NCBI RefSeq assembly: GCF_016902415.1
Contig: NZ_JACJLV010000016.1
Coordinates: 1-49,194 of the forward strand
Reading direction: 5' to 3'
Length of the DNA: 49,194 nt
Source of the DNA: Mordavella massiliensis
Lineage (GTDB): Bacteria; Bacillota; Clostridia; Lachnospirales; Lachnospiraceae
The position numbers were made by a program, and so were the translations under genes. Below the pieces are notes generated by a model. The model was given only the letters and a program-made list of their open reading frames with translations. It was not told the origin of the DNA and made no database searches. This document shows, in pieces, positions 7,267 to 14,793 of this stretch (the stretch's first letter is position 1; every line of letters begins with the position of its first letter).

Positions 7267-8646
7267 TTATTTCAGGAAAAACCGTATCATTTTTTCGTGT
7301 AATTTCCGGTATGGCTGATAGCGCATAGGCAGATCCAGCCAGGTTTTCTTGTCTACGATGCTCTTGTAGTGCGAGAAGGTATCGAAGCCGATCTTTCCGT
7401 GATAAGCGCCCATACCGCTTTCTCCAAATCCGCCGAATCCCATTTCTGTAGTGGCCAGGTGGATGATGGTGTCGTTGATGCACCCGCCGCCGAAGCCGCA
7501 GTGTGATGTGACCCGTCTGGCTGCTTTTTTGTCTGAGGTAAAGAGGTAGAGAGCCAGCGGATGGGGCCTGGAGTTGACATTGCGGATGACCTCGTCCAGG
7601 TGGTCGAATACCAGGATGGGCATGACCGGTCCGAAGATTTCTTCCTGCATCACGGCATCAGCAAATGTGACATTGTCCATGACTGTGGGTTCGATGCGAA
7701 GGGTTTTGCGGTCGGATTTTCCGCCGTGCACGACCTTTTCGCCATCGATCAGGCCGAGGATCCGGTCGAAATGTTTTTCGTTGATGATCTTTCCGTAATT
7801 TGCGTTTTTCAGCGGCTGCTTGCCGTACTGCTTCTGGATCTGTTTTTGTACTTCTTTGATCAGTCTGTCTTTGACGGATCTGTGGCAGTAAATGTAATCC
7901 GGGGCCACGCAGGTCTGGCCGCAGTTCAGATATTTGCCGAAGACGATTCTTCTGGCGGCCAGCCGGATATTTGCGGAAGCATCCACGATGCAGGGGCTTT
8001 TTCCGCCAAGTTCCAGTGTAACCGGAGTCAGATGTTCTGCGGCGCTGCGCATGACTTCTTTGCCAACGGACTGGCTTCCGGTAAAGAAGATATAATCGAA
8101 ATGTTCTTTTAACAGGCAGGTATTTTCTGCCCGCCCGCCGGTGACAACCGCCACGTATTCGCGATCAAAACACTGGGACAGGATCTGCAGGATCACGTCG
8201 CTGGTATAAGGAGAATAGGCGCTTGGCTTTACCACCGCGGTATTTCCGGCCGCCAGTGCGTCCACCAGTGGAGAAAGCGTCAGCATAAAGGGATAGTTCC
8301 AGGGGCTCATGATCAGCGTGACTCCGTACGGCGAAGGCTTCCGGTAACTGTGGGAATGGAACTGGGCCAGAGGGGTGCGAACCGTTTTTTCTCCGGCAAA
8401 TTTCCGGACATGTTTTAGCATATAGCTGATTTCTTCCAGAACCAGTCCTGTTTCACACATATAGCTTTCAAACCCGCTTTTTCCCAGGTCCTTTTTCAGC
8501 GCACTGTGGATTTCTTTTTCACATTCGGAAATGACAACATACAGTCTTTTCAGGGCGCTGATCCGTGCTTCTACCGGAAGAGTTGCTCCGGTCTGGAAAT
8601 ATTTTCTCTGTGCGGTAACAATGGATTTAATTTCCTGTTCCGTCAT
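7267..8646 (-). CDS. Aldehyde dehydrogenase family protein (class 3-like)
   Basis: A 459-residue NAD(P)-dependent aldehyde dehydrogenase. Seen: the oxyanion residue Asn118 in PWNYPF, the cofactor lysine in VVKPSAYSP (Lys140), FFTGSQSVGKEV, the general base Glu212 in LELGGKSP, and the catalytic nucleophile Cys246 in NCGQTCVAPDY. The shorter length and a hydrophobic, basic C-terminus resemble class 3 fatty-aldehyde enzymes. The start at 8646 is chosen because AAAGGAG precedes it; an upstream ATG at 8715 lies within the preceding gene. It overlaps the alcohol dehydrogenase end by 20 bp, so the two are translationally coupled and probably catalyse successive alcohol-aldehyde-acid steps. Confidence 0.88.
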   Translation of the reverse strand: MTEQEIKSIVTAQRKYFQTGATLPVEARISALKRLYVVISECEKEIHSALKKDLGKSGFESYMCETGLVLEEISYMLKHVRKFAGEKTVRTPLAQFHSHSYRKPSPYGVTLIMSPWNYPFMLTLSPLVDALAAGNTAVVKPSAYSPYTSDVILQILSQCFDREYVAVVTGGRAENTCLLKEHFDYIFFTGSQSVGKEVMRSAAEHLTPVTLELGGKSPCIVDASANIRLAARRIVFGKYLNCGQTCVAPDYIYCHRSVKDRLIKEVQKQIQKQYGKQPLKNANYGKIINEKHFDRILGLIDGEKVVHGGKSDRKTLRIEPTVMDNVTFADAVMQEEIFGPVMPILVFDHLDEVIRNVNSRPHPLALYLFTSDKKAARRVTSHCGFGGGCINDTIIHLATTEMGFGGFGESGMGAYHGKIGFDTFSHYKSIVDKKTWLDLPMRYQPYRKLHEKMIRFFLK

Positions 8647-9913
8647 GGGTATCCGCTCCTTTCCTATCATCATTTTCATCGTCCGGAGCGCCTTTGTCGG
8701 TGTCCGGATCGTCATCGTTCATTAACATATAATAGAAGGCCTCCAGTTCAGCGGCATTCAAAAGGACCGGAACCGGATAAAGAGGGTTGGCCTCCTTATC
8801 TGCGTAATGCGCCAGTTTGGGGATGTCCTCTTCCCGGATCTCCGGGATGCGGCTGCCGATACCGAATCTTTCTTTCATCAGTTTGATGGCTTCAATGAAC
8901 CGGCCGGCTGCTTCTTCGTCAGGAGTGTCCTGGTCGGCAAGGCCGGCGGCAATGGCCAGCCGGTGCAGTTTTTTGTGGATTTTTTCGCCATAGGCTTCCA
9001 GTACCATAGGAAGGATCACTGCATTTGCGAATCCGTGGGGGACGTTGTATTCGCCGCCCAGGGAGTGGGCGACGGCGTGAACATATCCCACGTAGGATTT
9101 GGTAAATGCGCATCCTGCGTAGAAGGAAGCGTGCAGCATGTTTCTGCGGGCGTCGATGTTGCTGCCGTCCTGATAGACTTTATCAATGTTTTCAAAGATC
9201 AGCTGAACAGCCAGCAGCGCATCCTTCCTGGTGCCGTAGGTAGTGGAATTGCCGATGTAGGCTTCCACTGCGTGCGTCAGGGCGTCCATGCCGGTTGTGG
9301 CCGTGATAAATGGCGGCAGGCTTAAGGTGACTTTGGGATCCAGGACCGCGTACCGGGGGATCAGCGGGAAATCGTTGATCGCGTATTTGTACCGGGTCTG
9401 GGCATCGGTGATGACAGCGGCCAGGGTGGTCTCGCTTCCGGTGCCTGCGGTGGTCGGAACGGCCATCAGAAGGGGAAGTTTTTTATGTACTTTTAAAATG
9501 CCCTTCATTTTTGCCAGGGACTGACGGGGTTTTACGGCCCGCGCGCCCACGGCTTTGGCGCAGTCCATACTGGAACCGCCGCCAAAACCGATGATACAGT
9601 CGCATCCTTCGGTCTGATAGAGTTCCAGCGCCTCAGCTACATTTGCAGTCGTAGGATTGGCTACGGTTTTATCATACATGCAGTAGGGAATCCCGGCACC
9701 GGTGAGGGCTTTTTCCAGCCGGCCGGTGAGGCCGAGTTTTCGGATCCCGGCATCCGTGATGATCAGCACCTTGCTGCACTTTTTCTTTTGAATGATTTCC
9801 GGCAGAGCCTTGACGCTGCCGACAATCCTGGGTTTGCGGTATGGCAGGAACGGCAGGGCGATCTTAAGTCCTGTCTGAAAGGTCCTGCAATAAATTTTCT
9901 TAAAATAGTTCAT
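8627..9913 (-). CDS. Iron-containing alcohol dehydrogenase
   Basis: A 428-residue group III alcohol dehydrogenase. The NAD(P)-binding segment IIGFGGGSSMDCAKAVGA is present, followed by TTAGTGSETT and the metal-ligand regions TTGMDALTHAVEAYIG and HAVAHSLGGEYNVPHGFANAV, which supply the Asp and His ligands. The family interconverts alcohols and aldehydes using Fe2+ or Zn2+. A short acidic C-terminal tail (NDDDPDTDKGAPDDENDD) extends past the usual fold. It is the first gene of the alcohol and aldehyde dehydrogenase pair, reading from a strong promoter with a GC-rich hairpin in its leader (about 9931-9948), and is divergent from the HAD phosphatase gene. Confidence 0.92.
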   Translation of the reverse strand: MNYFKKIYCRTFQTGLKIALPFLPYRKPRIVGSVKALPEIIQKKKCSKVLIITDAGIRKLGLTGRLEKALTGAGIPYCMYDKTVANPTTANVAEALELYQTEGCDCIIGFGGGSSMDCAKAVGARAVKPRQSLAKMKGILKVHKKLPLLMAVPTTAGTGSETTLAAVITDAQTRYKYAINDFPLIPRYAVLDPKVTLSLPPFITATTGMDALTHAVEAYIGNSTTYGTRKDALLAVQLIFENIDKVYQDGSNIDARRNMLHASFYAGCAFTKSYVGYVHAVAHSLGGEYNVPHGFANAVILPMVLEAYGEKIHKKLHRLAIAAGLADQDTPDEEAAGRFIEAIKLMKERFGIGSRIPEIREEDIPKLAHYADKEANPLYPVPVLLNAAELEAFYYMLMNDDDPDTDKGAPDDENDDRKGADTHDGTGN

Positions 9914-9973
9914 AGCGTTGGATCCTTTCCGGCGCGTAAAAAACGCGCATTTTTACATATTTTTCACAAAAAA

Positions 9974-10002
9974 ATATTAGCAGTTACGTCAAGGTTTGTC
10001 AA
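9974..10002 (-). promoter_or_regulatory. Promoter of the alcohol/aldehyde dehydrogenase operon
   Basis: On the minus strand, TTGACA (10002-9997) and TAATAT (9979-9974) are separated by 17 bp. The leader of about 55 bases downstream contains a GCGCG/CGCGC hairpin close to the ribosome binding site. Confidence 0.75.
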
Positions 10003-10012
10003 TAAACCTGAG

Positions 10013-10042
10013 TTGCCAGAAGCGGAGAAAAATACGTATAAT
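10013..10042 (+). promoter_or_regulatory. Promoter of the HAD phosphatase gene
   Basis: TTGCCA (10013-10018) and TATAAT (10037-10042) are 18 bp apart, divergent from the alcohol dehydrogenase promoter, with the two -35 regions about 10 bp apart. Confidence 0.7.
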
Positions 10043-10111
10043 AGAACTGATGCTTTGGGATGGGGTCCTGCCTCTCCCAAAGGGATTTGCAGAGAAAAGA
10101 AGGAGACGAAA

Positions 10112-10906
10112 ATGGATAAGAAAGCAGCATTGTTTTTTGATATAGACGGCACGCTGATCGACGACAGAACGAACGAACTTCCAGAGAGCGCTGCGGAGGC
10201 AGTAAAACGGGCCAGGGCAGCAGGGCATCTGATCTTCATTAATACAGGGCGGACGGTCTGCAGCATCCCGGTCGGGATAAAAATGATGGGGATCGACGGG
10301 ATCCTGGGAGGCTGCGGAACCTATATTAATTACCGGCACGGCGTTCTTCTGGAACATCCGATCCCCGAGGACCGGGGATACCGTTATATTGACGCCATGA
10401 AGCGTCTGGGGATCGAAGGTTTCCTGGAGGGTACGGATGATGTGTATTTTTCTGAGCGGATCAGCCGGTTTGAAAATGTGGAGAGCACCCGCCGGTACAT
10501 GGCGTCCCTGGGGCTTGGCGTGGAGCGGTACTATGAGAGGAAAGGGCTTCGATACGATAAGCTTTTGATCTGTACCGATCAGGCGAGCCGGAAAGAAGAG
10601 TTTTTCGAGGCGATCGCAGAAGACCTGGTTCCCATCGACCGGACCAGAGGCGTGTATGAGTGTATCCAGAAAGGATATTCCAAGGCGACGGCCATTGAGT
10701 TTATGCGGAAATACCTGAATCTGGATCTGGAACAGATCTATGTGTTCGGTGACAGCAGCAATGATCTTTCCATGTTTGAATATGCAAAGCACGGGATTGT
10801 CATGGGTGAGCATGATCCGGTGCTGGAGCCCTATGCCGAATACATTACGGATACAGTGGAGCAGGACGGGATCTGGAAAGCTATGGAACATCTGGGGCTG
10901 ATCTAG
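10112..10906 (+). CDS. Cof-type HAD-IIB family hydrolase
   Basis: A 264-residue cytosolic phosphatase of the HAD superfamily, Cof subfamily. Motif I is FFDIDGTLID near the N-terminus, motif II FINTGRT, the motif III lysine is in KGYSKATAIEF, and motif IV is GDSSNDLSMFEYA. The central cap (about residues 85-190) is of the C2B type. Substrates in this family are sugar phosphates, nucleotides or vitamin phosphates and cannot be told from the sequence. The start at 10112 follows AGAAGGAGA; upstream in-frame ATGs would extend across its own promoter and are rejected. Confidence 0.88.
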   Translation: MDKKAALFFDIDGTLIDDRTNELPESAAEAVKRARAAGHLIFINTGRTVCSIPVGIKMMGIDGILGGCGTYINYRHGVLLEHPIPEDRGYRYIDAMKRLGIEGFLEGTDDVYFSERISRFENVESTRRYMASLGLGVERYYERKGLRYDKLLICTDQASRKEEFFEAIAEDLVPIDRTRGVYECIQKGYSKATAIEFMRKYLNLDLEQIYVFGDSSNDLSMFEYAKHGIVMGEHDPVLEPYAEYITDTVEQDGIWKAMEHLGLI

Positions 10907-10945
10907 CGGACAGGGGGCTTTTCTTTGCTGCCGGCTTGCGCACTT

Positions 10946-11023
10946 TTGTATTGTGTATTTGCGTACGGTTTGTGTATTTGCGTGCAGTTTGTGTAGTTGC
11001 GTGCAGTTTGTGTAGTTGCGTAC
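10946..11023 (+). repeat. Four 19-bp tandem repeats upstream of the DUF2975 gene
   Basis: The core TGTGTA(T/G)TTGCGT begins at 10952, 10971, 10990 and 11009, exactly 19 bp apart, with intervening GCAGTT or ACGGTT. The fourth copy ends two bases before the -35 of the downstream promoter. The position suggests operator sites for the YozG-like regulator encoded in the same operon, which is inference. No gene is seen in the 202-bp gap. Confidence 0.75.
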
Positions 11024-11052
11024 TTGACATCAGAATATTCCCGTGATACCAT
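11024..11052 (+). promoter_or_regulatory. Promoter of the DUF2975-XRE operon
   Basis: TTGACA (11024-11029) and TACCAT (11047-11052) are 17 bp apart, directly abutting the 19-bp repeat array. Confidence 0.6.
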
Positions 11053-11108
11053 ATATTTAACGATAAACATTAAATAATTATCGCAGAACATGTATCGGAG
11101 GTGCGGGA

Positions 11109-11651
11109 ATGATGAACGAAGAAGGAAAAGTACAGGAAGAAAGAGCCGTTCAGGTCAATGATTTTGCGGTGGATACGCAGAAGGAAGGAAGAAAAAGAAC
11201 ACCCAGAAGGCTGAAAGTACTTCTGGGGCTGTCGTTAGTTGTGACAGGATTCGCGGCGCTTGGCTGCCTGTGGTCTTTGCCGTGGATGATAAAAGCAAGA
11301 GAGTGGGAAGAGGCCGGCGCGGTGGCTTTTGCAGGGCGGATCCTCTTTGTTTTCACCATTTTGATCAGTTTTGCTGGTCTGATCTGTATCGCGAAAGACC
11401 TGCATGCAGGCAGGATGTTTTCCGGGACGCTGGCCAGGTGCGTGCTGTTGCTGGGAGTGATTTATACGGCGGCATCTGTATGGATCCCCAGACTTTCCGG
11501 TTATCATTCGTCCGGGTATGAGATCTTATCCAGCGATGCGTTTGTACTGATCGACGGAACCATTCTGCTTCCGGGACTCTTGCTTCTCGTATTGGGAAGT
11601 CTGATCCGCGAGGGAGCAAGGATGCAAAAAGAACAGGAGGAAATATTGTAG
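11109..11651 (+). CDS. DUF2975 family membrane protein
   Basis: A 180-residue protein. A charged N-terminal tail (about 1-35) is followed by four predicted membrane segments, around residues 38-58, 75-95, 105-122 and 148-166. The arrangement, including LCIAKDLHAG-like loop residues (LICIAKDLHAGRMF), and the linked small XRE regulator match DUF2975 proteins, whose function is unknown. GGAGGTG lies upstream of the ATG pair at 11109/11112. The XRE gene begins 11 bp after the stop, so the pair forms an operon. Such membrane protein plus YozG-like regulator pairs are common in Firmicutes; a sensing role is plausible but unproven. Confidence 0.75.
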   Translation: MMNEEGKVQEERAVQVNDFAVDTQKEGRKRTPRRLKVLLGLSLVVTGFAALGCLWSLPWMIKAREWEEAGAVAFAGRILFVFTILISFAGLICIAKDLHAGRMFSGTLARCVLLLGVIYTAASVWIPRLSGYHSSGYEILSSDAFVLIDGTILLPGLLLLVLGSLIREGARMQKEQEEIL

Positions 11652-11662
11652 GAGGTGCCGTC

Positions 11663-11896
11663 ATGGCGATTATATTAAGACTGGACCGGGTGATGGCAGA
11701 CAGGAAGATGTCGTTAAATGAATTATCCGACAGAGTAGGGATTTCCAATGTCAATCTTTCAAATCTGAAAACAGGCAAAGTAAAAGCCGTGCGGTTCTCC
11801 ACACTGGACGCCATCTGCGACGTGCTGGACTGCCAGCCCGGAGATATATTAGAATATAAGCGGGAAACAGAAGAAAAGACAAAAGAAAAAGCATAG
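11663..11896 (+). CDS. YozG-like XRE family helix-turn-helix regulator
   Basis: A 77-residue protein that is almost entirely a Cro/C1-type helix-turn-helix. The segment SLNELSDRVGISNVNLSNLKTG (about residues 17-38) is the DNA-binding motif, followed by FSTLDAICDVLDCQPGDILEY, typical of the YozG group. It has no sensor domain, so its signal may come from the adjacent DUF2975 membrane protein. GGAGGTG precedes the ATG. The 19-bp tandem repeats before the operon promoter are the obvious candidate binding sites for autoregulation. The Lys-rich tail EEKTKEKA is unstructured. Confidence 0.85.
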   Translation: MAIILRLDRVMADRKMSLNELSDRVGISNVNLSNLKTGKVKAVRFSTLDAICDVLDCQPGDILEYKRETEEKTKEKA

Positions 11897-11934
11897 CATG
11901 CAATGAATATAAAAAGAGAGAGGAGAAAGAAAAA

Positions 11935-12438
11935 GTGGGCGAACAATTGACGCCAAATGACGTAAAAAAGATCAAGGAAGAAATCGAGTACCGGAAACTT
12001 GTAGTACGGAAAAAAGAATTAGAAGCCGTAAAAGAAGCAAGAGCCCAGGGGGACTTAAGCGAAAACTTCGAATACAAAGCGGCCAAGCAGGATAAGAACC
12101 GCAACGAAAGCAGGATCCGCTATCTGGAACGGATGCTCAAACACGCAAAAATCGTTTCCGATCAGTCGGCAGGCGATGAAGTGGGCATCAACAACACCGT
12201 AGACCTTTACTTTGAAGACGATGAAGAAGTAGAAACATACCGGCTGGTAACCAGCATCCGCGCCAATTCCATGGAAGGGAAGATCAGCATCGAATCACCG
12301 CTTGGAAAAGCGATCCGGGGACACAGAGAAGGCGACCGTGTATTCGTAAAAACCGGCGAAAACGGCGGATATTATGTGGAGATCAGGAGGATAGACAAAT
12401 CCACGGATGACTCACAGGATCAACTGCGCAGGTACTAA
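11935..12438 (+). CDS. greA: Transcription elongation factor GreA
   Basis: A 167-residue GreA-type factor. The N-terminal coiled coil (about residues 5-75) carries the tip GDLSENFEYKAAKQ, whose Asp and Glu activate the RNA polymerase cleavage reaction. The C-terminal FKBP-like domain ends in SPLGKAIRGHREGDRVFV, a Gre family hallmark. It rescues backtracked polymerase by stimulating transcript cleavage. It starts at GTG (11935) behind AGGAGA. The C-terminal tail RRIDKSTDDSQDQLRRY is slightly longer than usual. Palindromic element copy B follows its stop within a few bases. Confidence 0.9.
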   Translation: MGEQLTPNDVKKIKEEIEYRKLVVRKKELEAVKEARAQGDLSENFEYKAAKQDKNRNESRIRYLERMLKHAKIVSDQSAGDEVGINNTVDLYFEDDEEVETYRLVTSIRANSMEGKISIESPLGKAIRGHREGDRVFVKTGENGGYYVEIRRIDKSTDDSQDQLRRY

Positions 12439-12444
12439 CTTGCT

Positions 12445-12522
12445 AATTTGGGACGTAGTCCTTTTGCAAAGGACTACGTCCCAAATTGCATTTCACCCTG
12501 TACCTTTTTGAAAAACAGGGTG
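12445..12522 (+). repeat. Palindromic intergenic element, copy B
   Basis: Perfect 20-bp arms (12445-12464 and 12468-12487) enclose the loop TGC, followed by the tail ATTGCATTTCACCCTGTACC. A second hairpin pairs CACCCTGT (12494-12501) with ACAGGGTG (12515-12522). It lies 3' of greA and ahead of reductase 2. The stem is identical to that of copy C. Confidence 0.82.
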
Positions 12523-12572
12523 TACCCTATTGCCGGCGTCTATAAGTGAGGATGGTTTATCAGCTTTTTGAA

Positions 12573-12602
12573 TTGGTGAGAATGTTTTTGTGCTGTTACA
12601 AT
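12573..12602 (+). promoter_or_regulatory. Candidate promoter of reductase 2
   Basis: TTGGTG (12573-12578) and an extended -10, TGTTACAAT (TACAAT at 12597-12602), are 18 bp apart. The site lies about 50 bp upstream of the reductase 2 start. Confidence 0.5.
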
Positions 12603-12651
12603 AAAGGATAGGACAAAATGTACCACTGTGTGGTTCGGAGAGGAGATTTTT

Positions 12652-13803
12652 ATGGAAGTTATTAAGGATTTACCAGAGGTTTTTGAGGAATTTGCAGAGC
12701 AGCGCAAGAAGTCTTTCCTGGCGGTGAAGGAGCTGAAGGATAAAGGGGTTCCGGTGGTCGGAGCGTATTGTACGTATTTCCCGCAGGAGATTGCCATGGC
12801 TATGGGCGCGGCCACGGTGGGCCTGTGTTCTACATCGGATGAGACGATTTCCGTGGCGGAGAAGGATCTGCCGAAAAATCTGTGTCCGCTGATCAAATCC
12901 AGCTATGGGTTTGCCGTGACTGATAAATGTCCGTTTTTCTATTTTTCTGATGTTGTGGTTGGTGAGACTACCTGCGACGGCAAGAAGAAAATGTATGAAT
13001 ATATGTCGGAGTTTAAGGATGTATTTCTGATGGAGCTGCCGAATACGCAGGGCGAGCAGGCGTTTCAGCTGTGGAAGAGTGAGATCATCCGCTTTAAAGA
13101 ATACCTGGAGAAGAAGTTTGATGTGGAGATCACCGAGGATCAGATCCGGAATGCGATCAAGATCAATAATGCGGGTCGCAGATCGCTGCGCCGTCTCTAC
13201 GAAGTAATGCATCATGATCCGGCGCCGATCACAGGCCATGATCTGTTTAAAGTATTATATGGAAGCACATTCAAATTTGACCGTTCCCAGATCCCGGCAG
13301 AGGTGGACGCGCTGGTGGACAAGATCGAAAAGGAATATGCAGAAGGCAAGATGCAGGAGAAGAAGCCGCGTATCCTGGTGACCGGCTGCCCGATCGGCGG
13401 CGCGACAGAGAAGGTGATCCAGGCCATCGAAAATAACGGCGGCATTGTTGTTACATATGAGAACTGTACCGGAGCGAAATCCATTGACAAGCTGGTGGAC
13501 GAGGACAATCCGGACGTATACGACGCGCTGGCAAGAAGATATCTGGATATCGGATGTTCCGTCATGGCGCCGAACCCCAACCGTCTGGAGCTTCTCGGAA
13601 GGCTGATCGATGAATATCAGGTGGACGGCGTAGTGGAAATGATCCTGCAGGCCTGTCATACCTACAATGTGGAAAGCACCGGCATCCGCAGATTCGTAAA
13701 TGAAAAGAAAAATATTCCGTACATCGGTGTGGAGACCGATTACTCACAGGCTGATATCGGACAGTTAAATACCAGAATTGCGGCATTTATCGAAATGCTG
13801 TAA
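12652..13803 (+). CDS. Double-cubane-cluster anaerobic reductase (HgdB-like), paralogue 2
   Basis: A 383-residue homologue of reductase 1 (5638), sharing Cys40 (GAYCTYFP), Cys78 (NLCPLIK), Cys93 (DKCPFF), Cys108 in GETTCDGKKK, and later YENCTGAKS and LQACHTYNVES. It lacks about 35 N-terminal residues present in paralogue 1. The ATG at 12652 follows GGAGAGGAG; an upstream ATG at 12628 is disfavoured. It acts in the cytosol, receiving electrons from the ATP-hydrolysing activator encoded 74 bp downstream; the substrate is unknown. This paralogue has the activator but no desulfurase or DUF3343 partner, unlike paralogue 1. Elements B and D bracket the pair. Confidence 0.9.
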   Translation: MEVIKDLPEVFEEFAEQRKKSFLAVKELKDKGVPVVGAYCTYFPQEIAMAMGAATVGLCSTSDETISVAEKDLPKNLCPLIKSSYGFAVTDKCPFFYFSDVVVGETTCDGKKKMYEYMSEFKDVFLMELPNTQGEQAFQLWKSEIIRFKEYLEKKFDVEITEDQIRNAIKINNAGRRSLRRLYEVMHHDPAPITGHDLFKVLYGSTFKFDRSQIPAEVDALVDKIEKEYAEGKMQEKKPRILVTGCPIGGATEKVIQAIENNGGIVVTYENCTGAKSIDKLVDEDNPDVYDALARRYLDIGCSVMAPNPNRLELLGRLIDEYQVDGVVEMILQACHTYNVESTGIRRFVNEKKNIPYIGVETDYSQADIGQLNTRIAAFIEML

Positions 13804-13877
13804 GATAGGTATGAAAGATCCGGACTGCAGAGGTTCAGATGACGAGAGGTCCGGATGACAGAAAGGATGAAGAAAAC

Positions 13878-14648
13878 ATGAATTTTGTGGGGATCGATAT
13901 CGGCTCCACCGCATCTAAAGTTTCCGTGCGGGGAGACAAAGAGATCAATTATGTGCTCCCGACAGGATGGAGCAGCAAGGAGACGGCTGGTACCATTAAG
14001 GAAAAGCTTCTGGAAGAGGGCGTAGACGTGGAGGCGGAAGATACGAAAGTAGTTGCCACCGGATATGGCCGGATCGCGGTAGATTACGCAGATTATGTGA
14101 TCACCGAGATCACCTGCCATGCCAGAGGAGGCCGGGAATTTGCCGGAAATGACTGCGCGGTCATCGATGTGGGCGGACAGGATACCAAAGTCATCATTCT
14201 GGAAGACGGGATGGTAAAAGATTTCCTGATGAATGATAAATGTTCCGCCGGAACCGGAAAATTCCTGGAGATCATGGCGAACCGGCTGGGCGTTACGCTA
14301 CAGGAACTGTTTGAGATGGCGGACAGGGGAAATATTCTGTCTATCAGTTCTCTGTGCACCGTTTTTGCAGAGTCCGAGGTCATCAATTATATCGGAGAGG
14401 GCAAACCAAGGGAAGATATTGCGGCAGGAGTGGTGGATTCTGTGGCCGCAAAAGTAGCCCAGCTTGCCCAGAGAAAGGATCTTCCAGAGAAGATCATCCT
14501 GACCGGAGGCTTAAGTAAGAGCCGTTATTTTACCGCCCAGCTGTCTGATAAGCTGGGAAGGACCGTGGAGCCTACGGAGATGGGCCGGTATGCCGGAGCC
14601 ATCGGCGCCGCGAAGCTTGCGGAAGAAAAGAGCCGGAAGCGCCGGTAA
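13878..14648 (+). CDS. Acyl-CoA dehydratase activase / double-cubane reductase activator (BadF/BcrA/HgdC family)
   Basis: A 256-residue ASKHA-fold ATPase. It opens with FVGIDIGSTASK (phosphate 1 loop), has VIDVGGQDTK (phosphate 2) and ILTGGLSKS (adenosine loop). Cys122 (DKCSAGTG) and Cys160 (SLCTVF) are the two residues that, from each subunit of a dimer, hold a bridging [4Fe-4S] cluster in this family. ATP hydrolysis lets it pass one electron at very low potential to the double-cubane partner just upstream. The start at 13878 follows GAAAGGATG; the upstream ATG at 13839 lacks a ribosome binding site. It may also activate reductase 1, which has no activator nearby. Confidence 0.93.
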   Translation: MNFVGIDIGSTASKVSVRGDKEINYVLPTGWSSKETAGTIKEKLLEEGVDVEAEDTKVVATGYGRIAVDYADYVITEITCHARGGREFAGNDCAVIDVGGQDTKVIILEDGMVKDFLMNDKCSAGTGKFLEIMANRLGVTLQELFEMADRGNILSISSLCTVFAESEVINYIGEGKPREDIAAGVVDSVAAKVAQLAQRKDLPEKIILTGGLSKSRYFTAQLSDKLGRTVEPTEMGRYAGAIGAAKLAEEKSRKRR

Positions 14649-14697
14649 AGAATAGAAGGAGCAGATCCGGGAACCGAAGAAAACCATGAAAAGATAA

Positions 14698-14750
14698 GGG
14701 GGCGTGCATAGCAAAAAATGCACGTCCCCATTTACGTTTTCCCTGGTCAC
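14698..14750 (+). repeat. Diverged palindromic element, copy D
   Basis: The arms 14698-14709 and 14718-14729 pair over 12 bp with one G-U. The tail ATTTACGTTTTCCCTGGTCACC resembles the tails of copies A-C. The inner stem (GTGCAT/ATGCAC) differs completely from A-C while pairing is kept. It lies between the activator gene and thiM, and its tail runs into the thiM promoter. Confidence 0.55.
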
Positions 14751-14760
14751 CTGTTATAAT
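14731..14760 (+). promoter_or_regulatory. Promoter of the thi operon
   Basis: An extended -10, TGTTATAAT (TATAAT at 14755-14760), is preceded 18 bp upstream by the weak -35 TTTACG (14731-14736). It leaves a leader of only about 27 bases before the thiM ATG, too short for a TPP riboswitch. Confidence 0.65.
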
Positions 14761-14793
14761 AGACGAAAAGAAATGTGGGAGGAACAACAATCT

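Noticed and set aside
9950-9975. Rex redox-sensor operator near the alcohol dehydrogenase promoter
   Set aside because: Only one half, TTGTGA, is present; the second half is not convincing.
10903-11091. A 62-residue minus-strand reading frame across the 19-bp repeats
   Set aside because: It is translated tandem repeat, lacks a ribosome site and covers the promoter.
14649-14793. TPP riboswitch before thiM
   Set aside because: No conserved TPP-aptamer segments were seen, and the apparent promoter leaves too short a leader.
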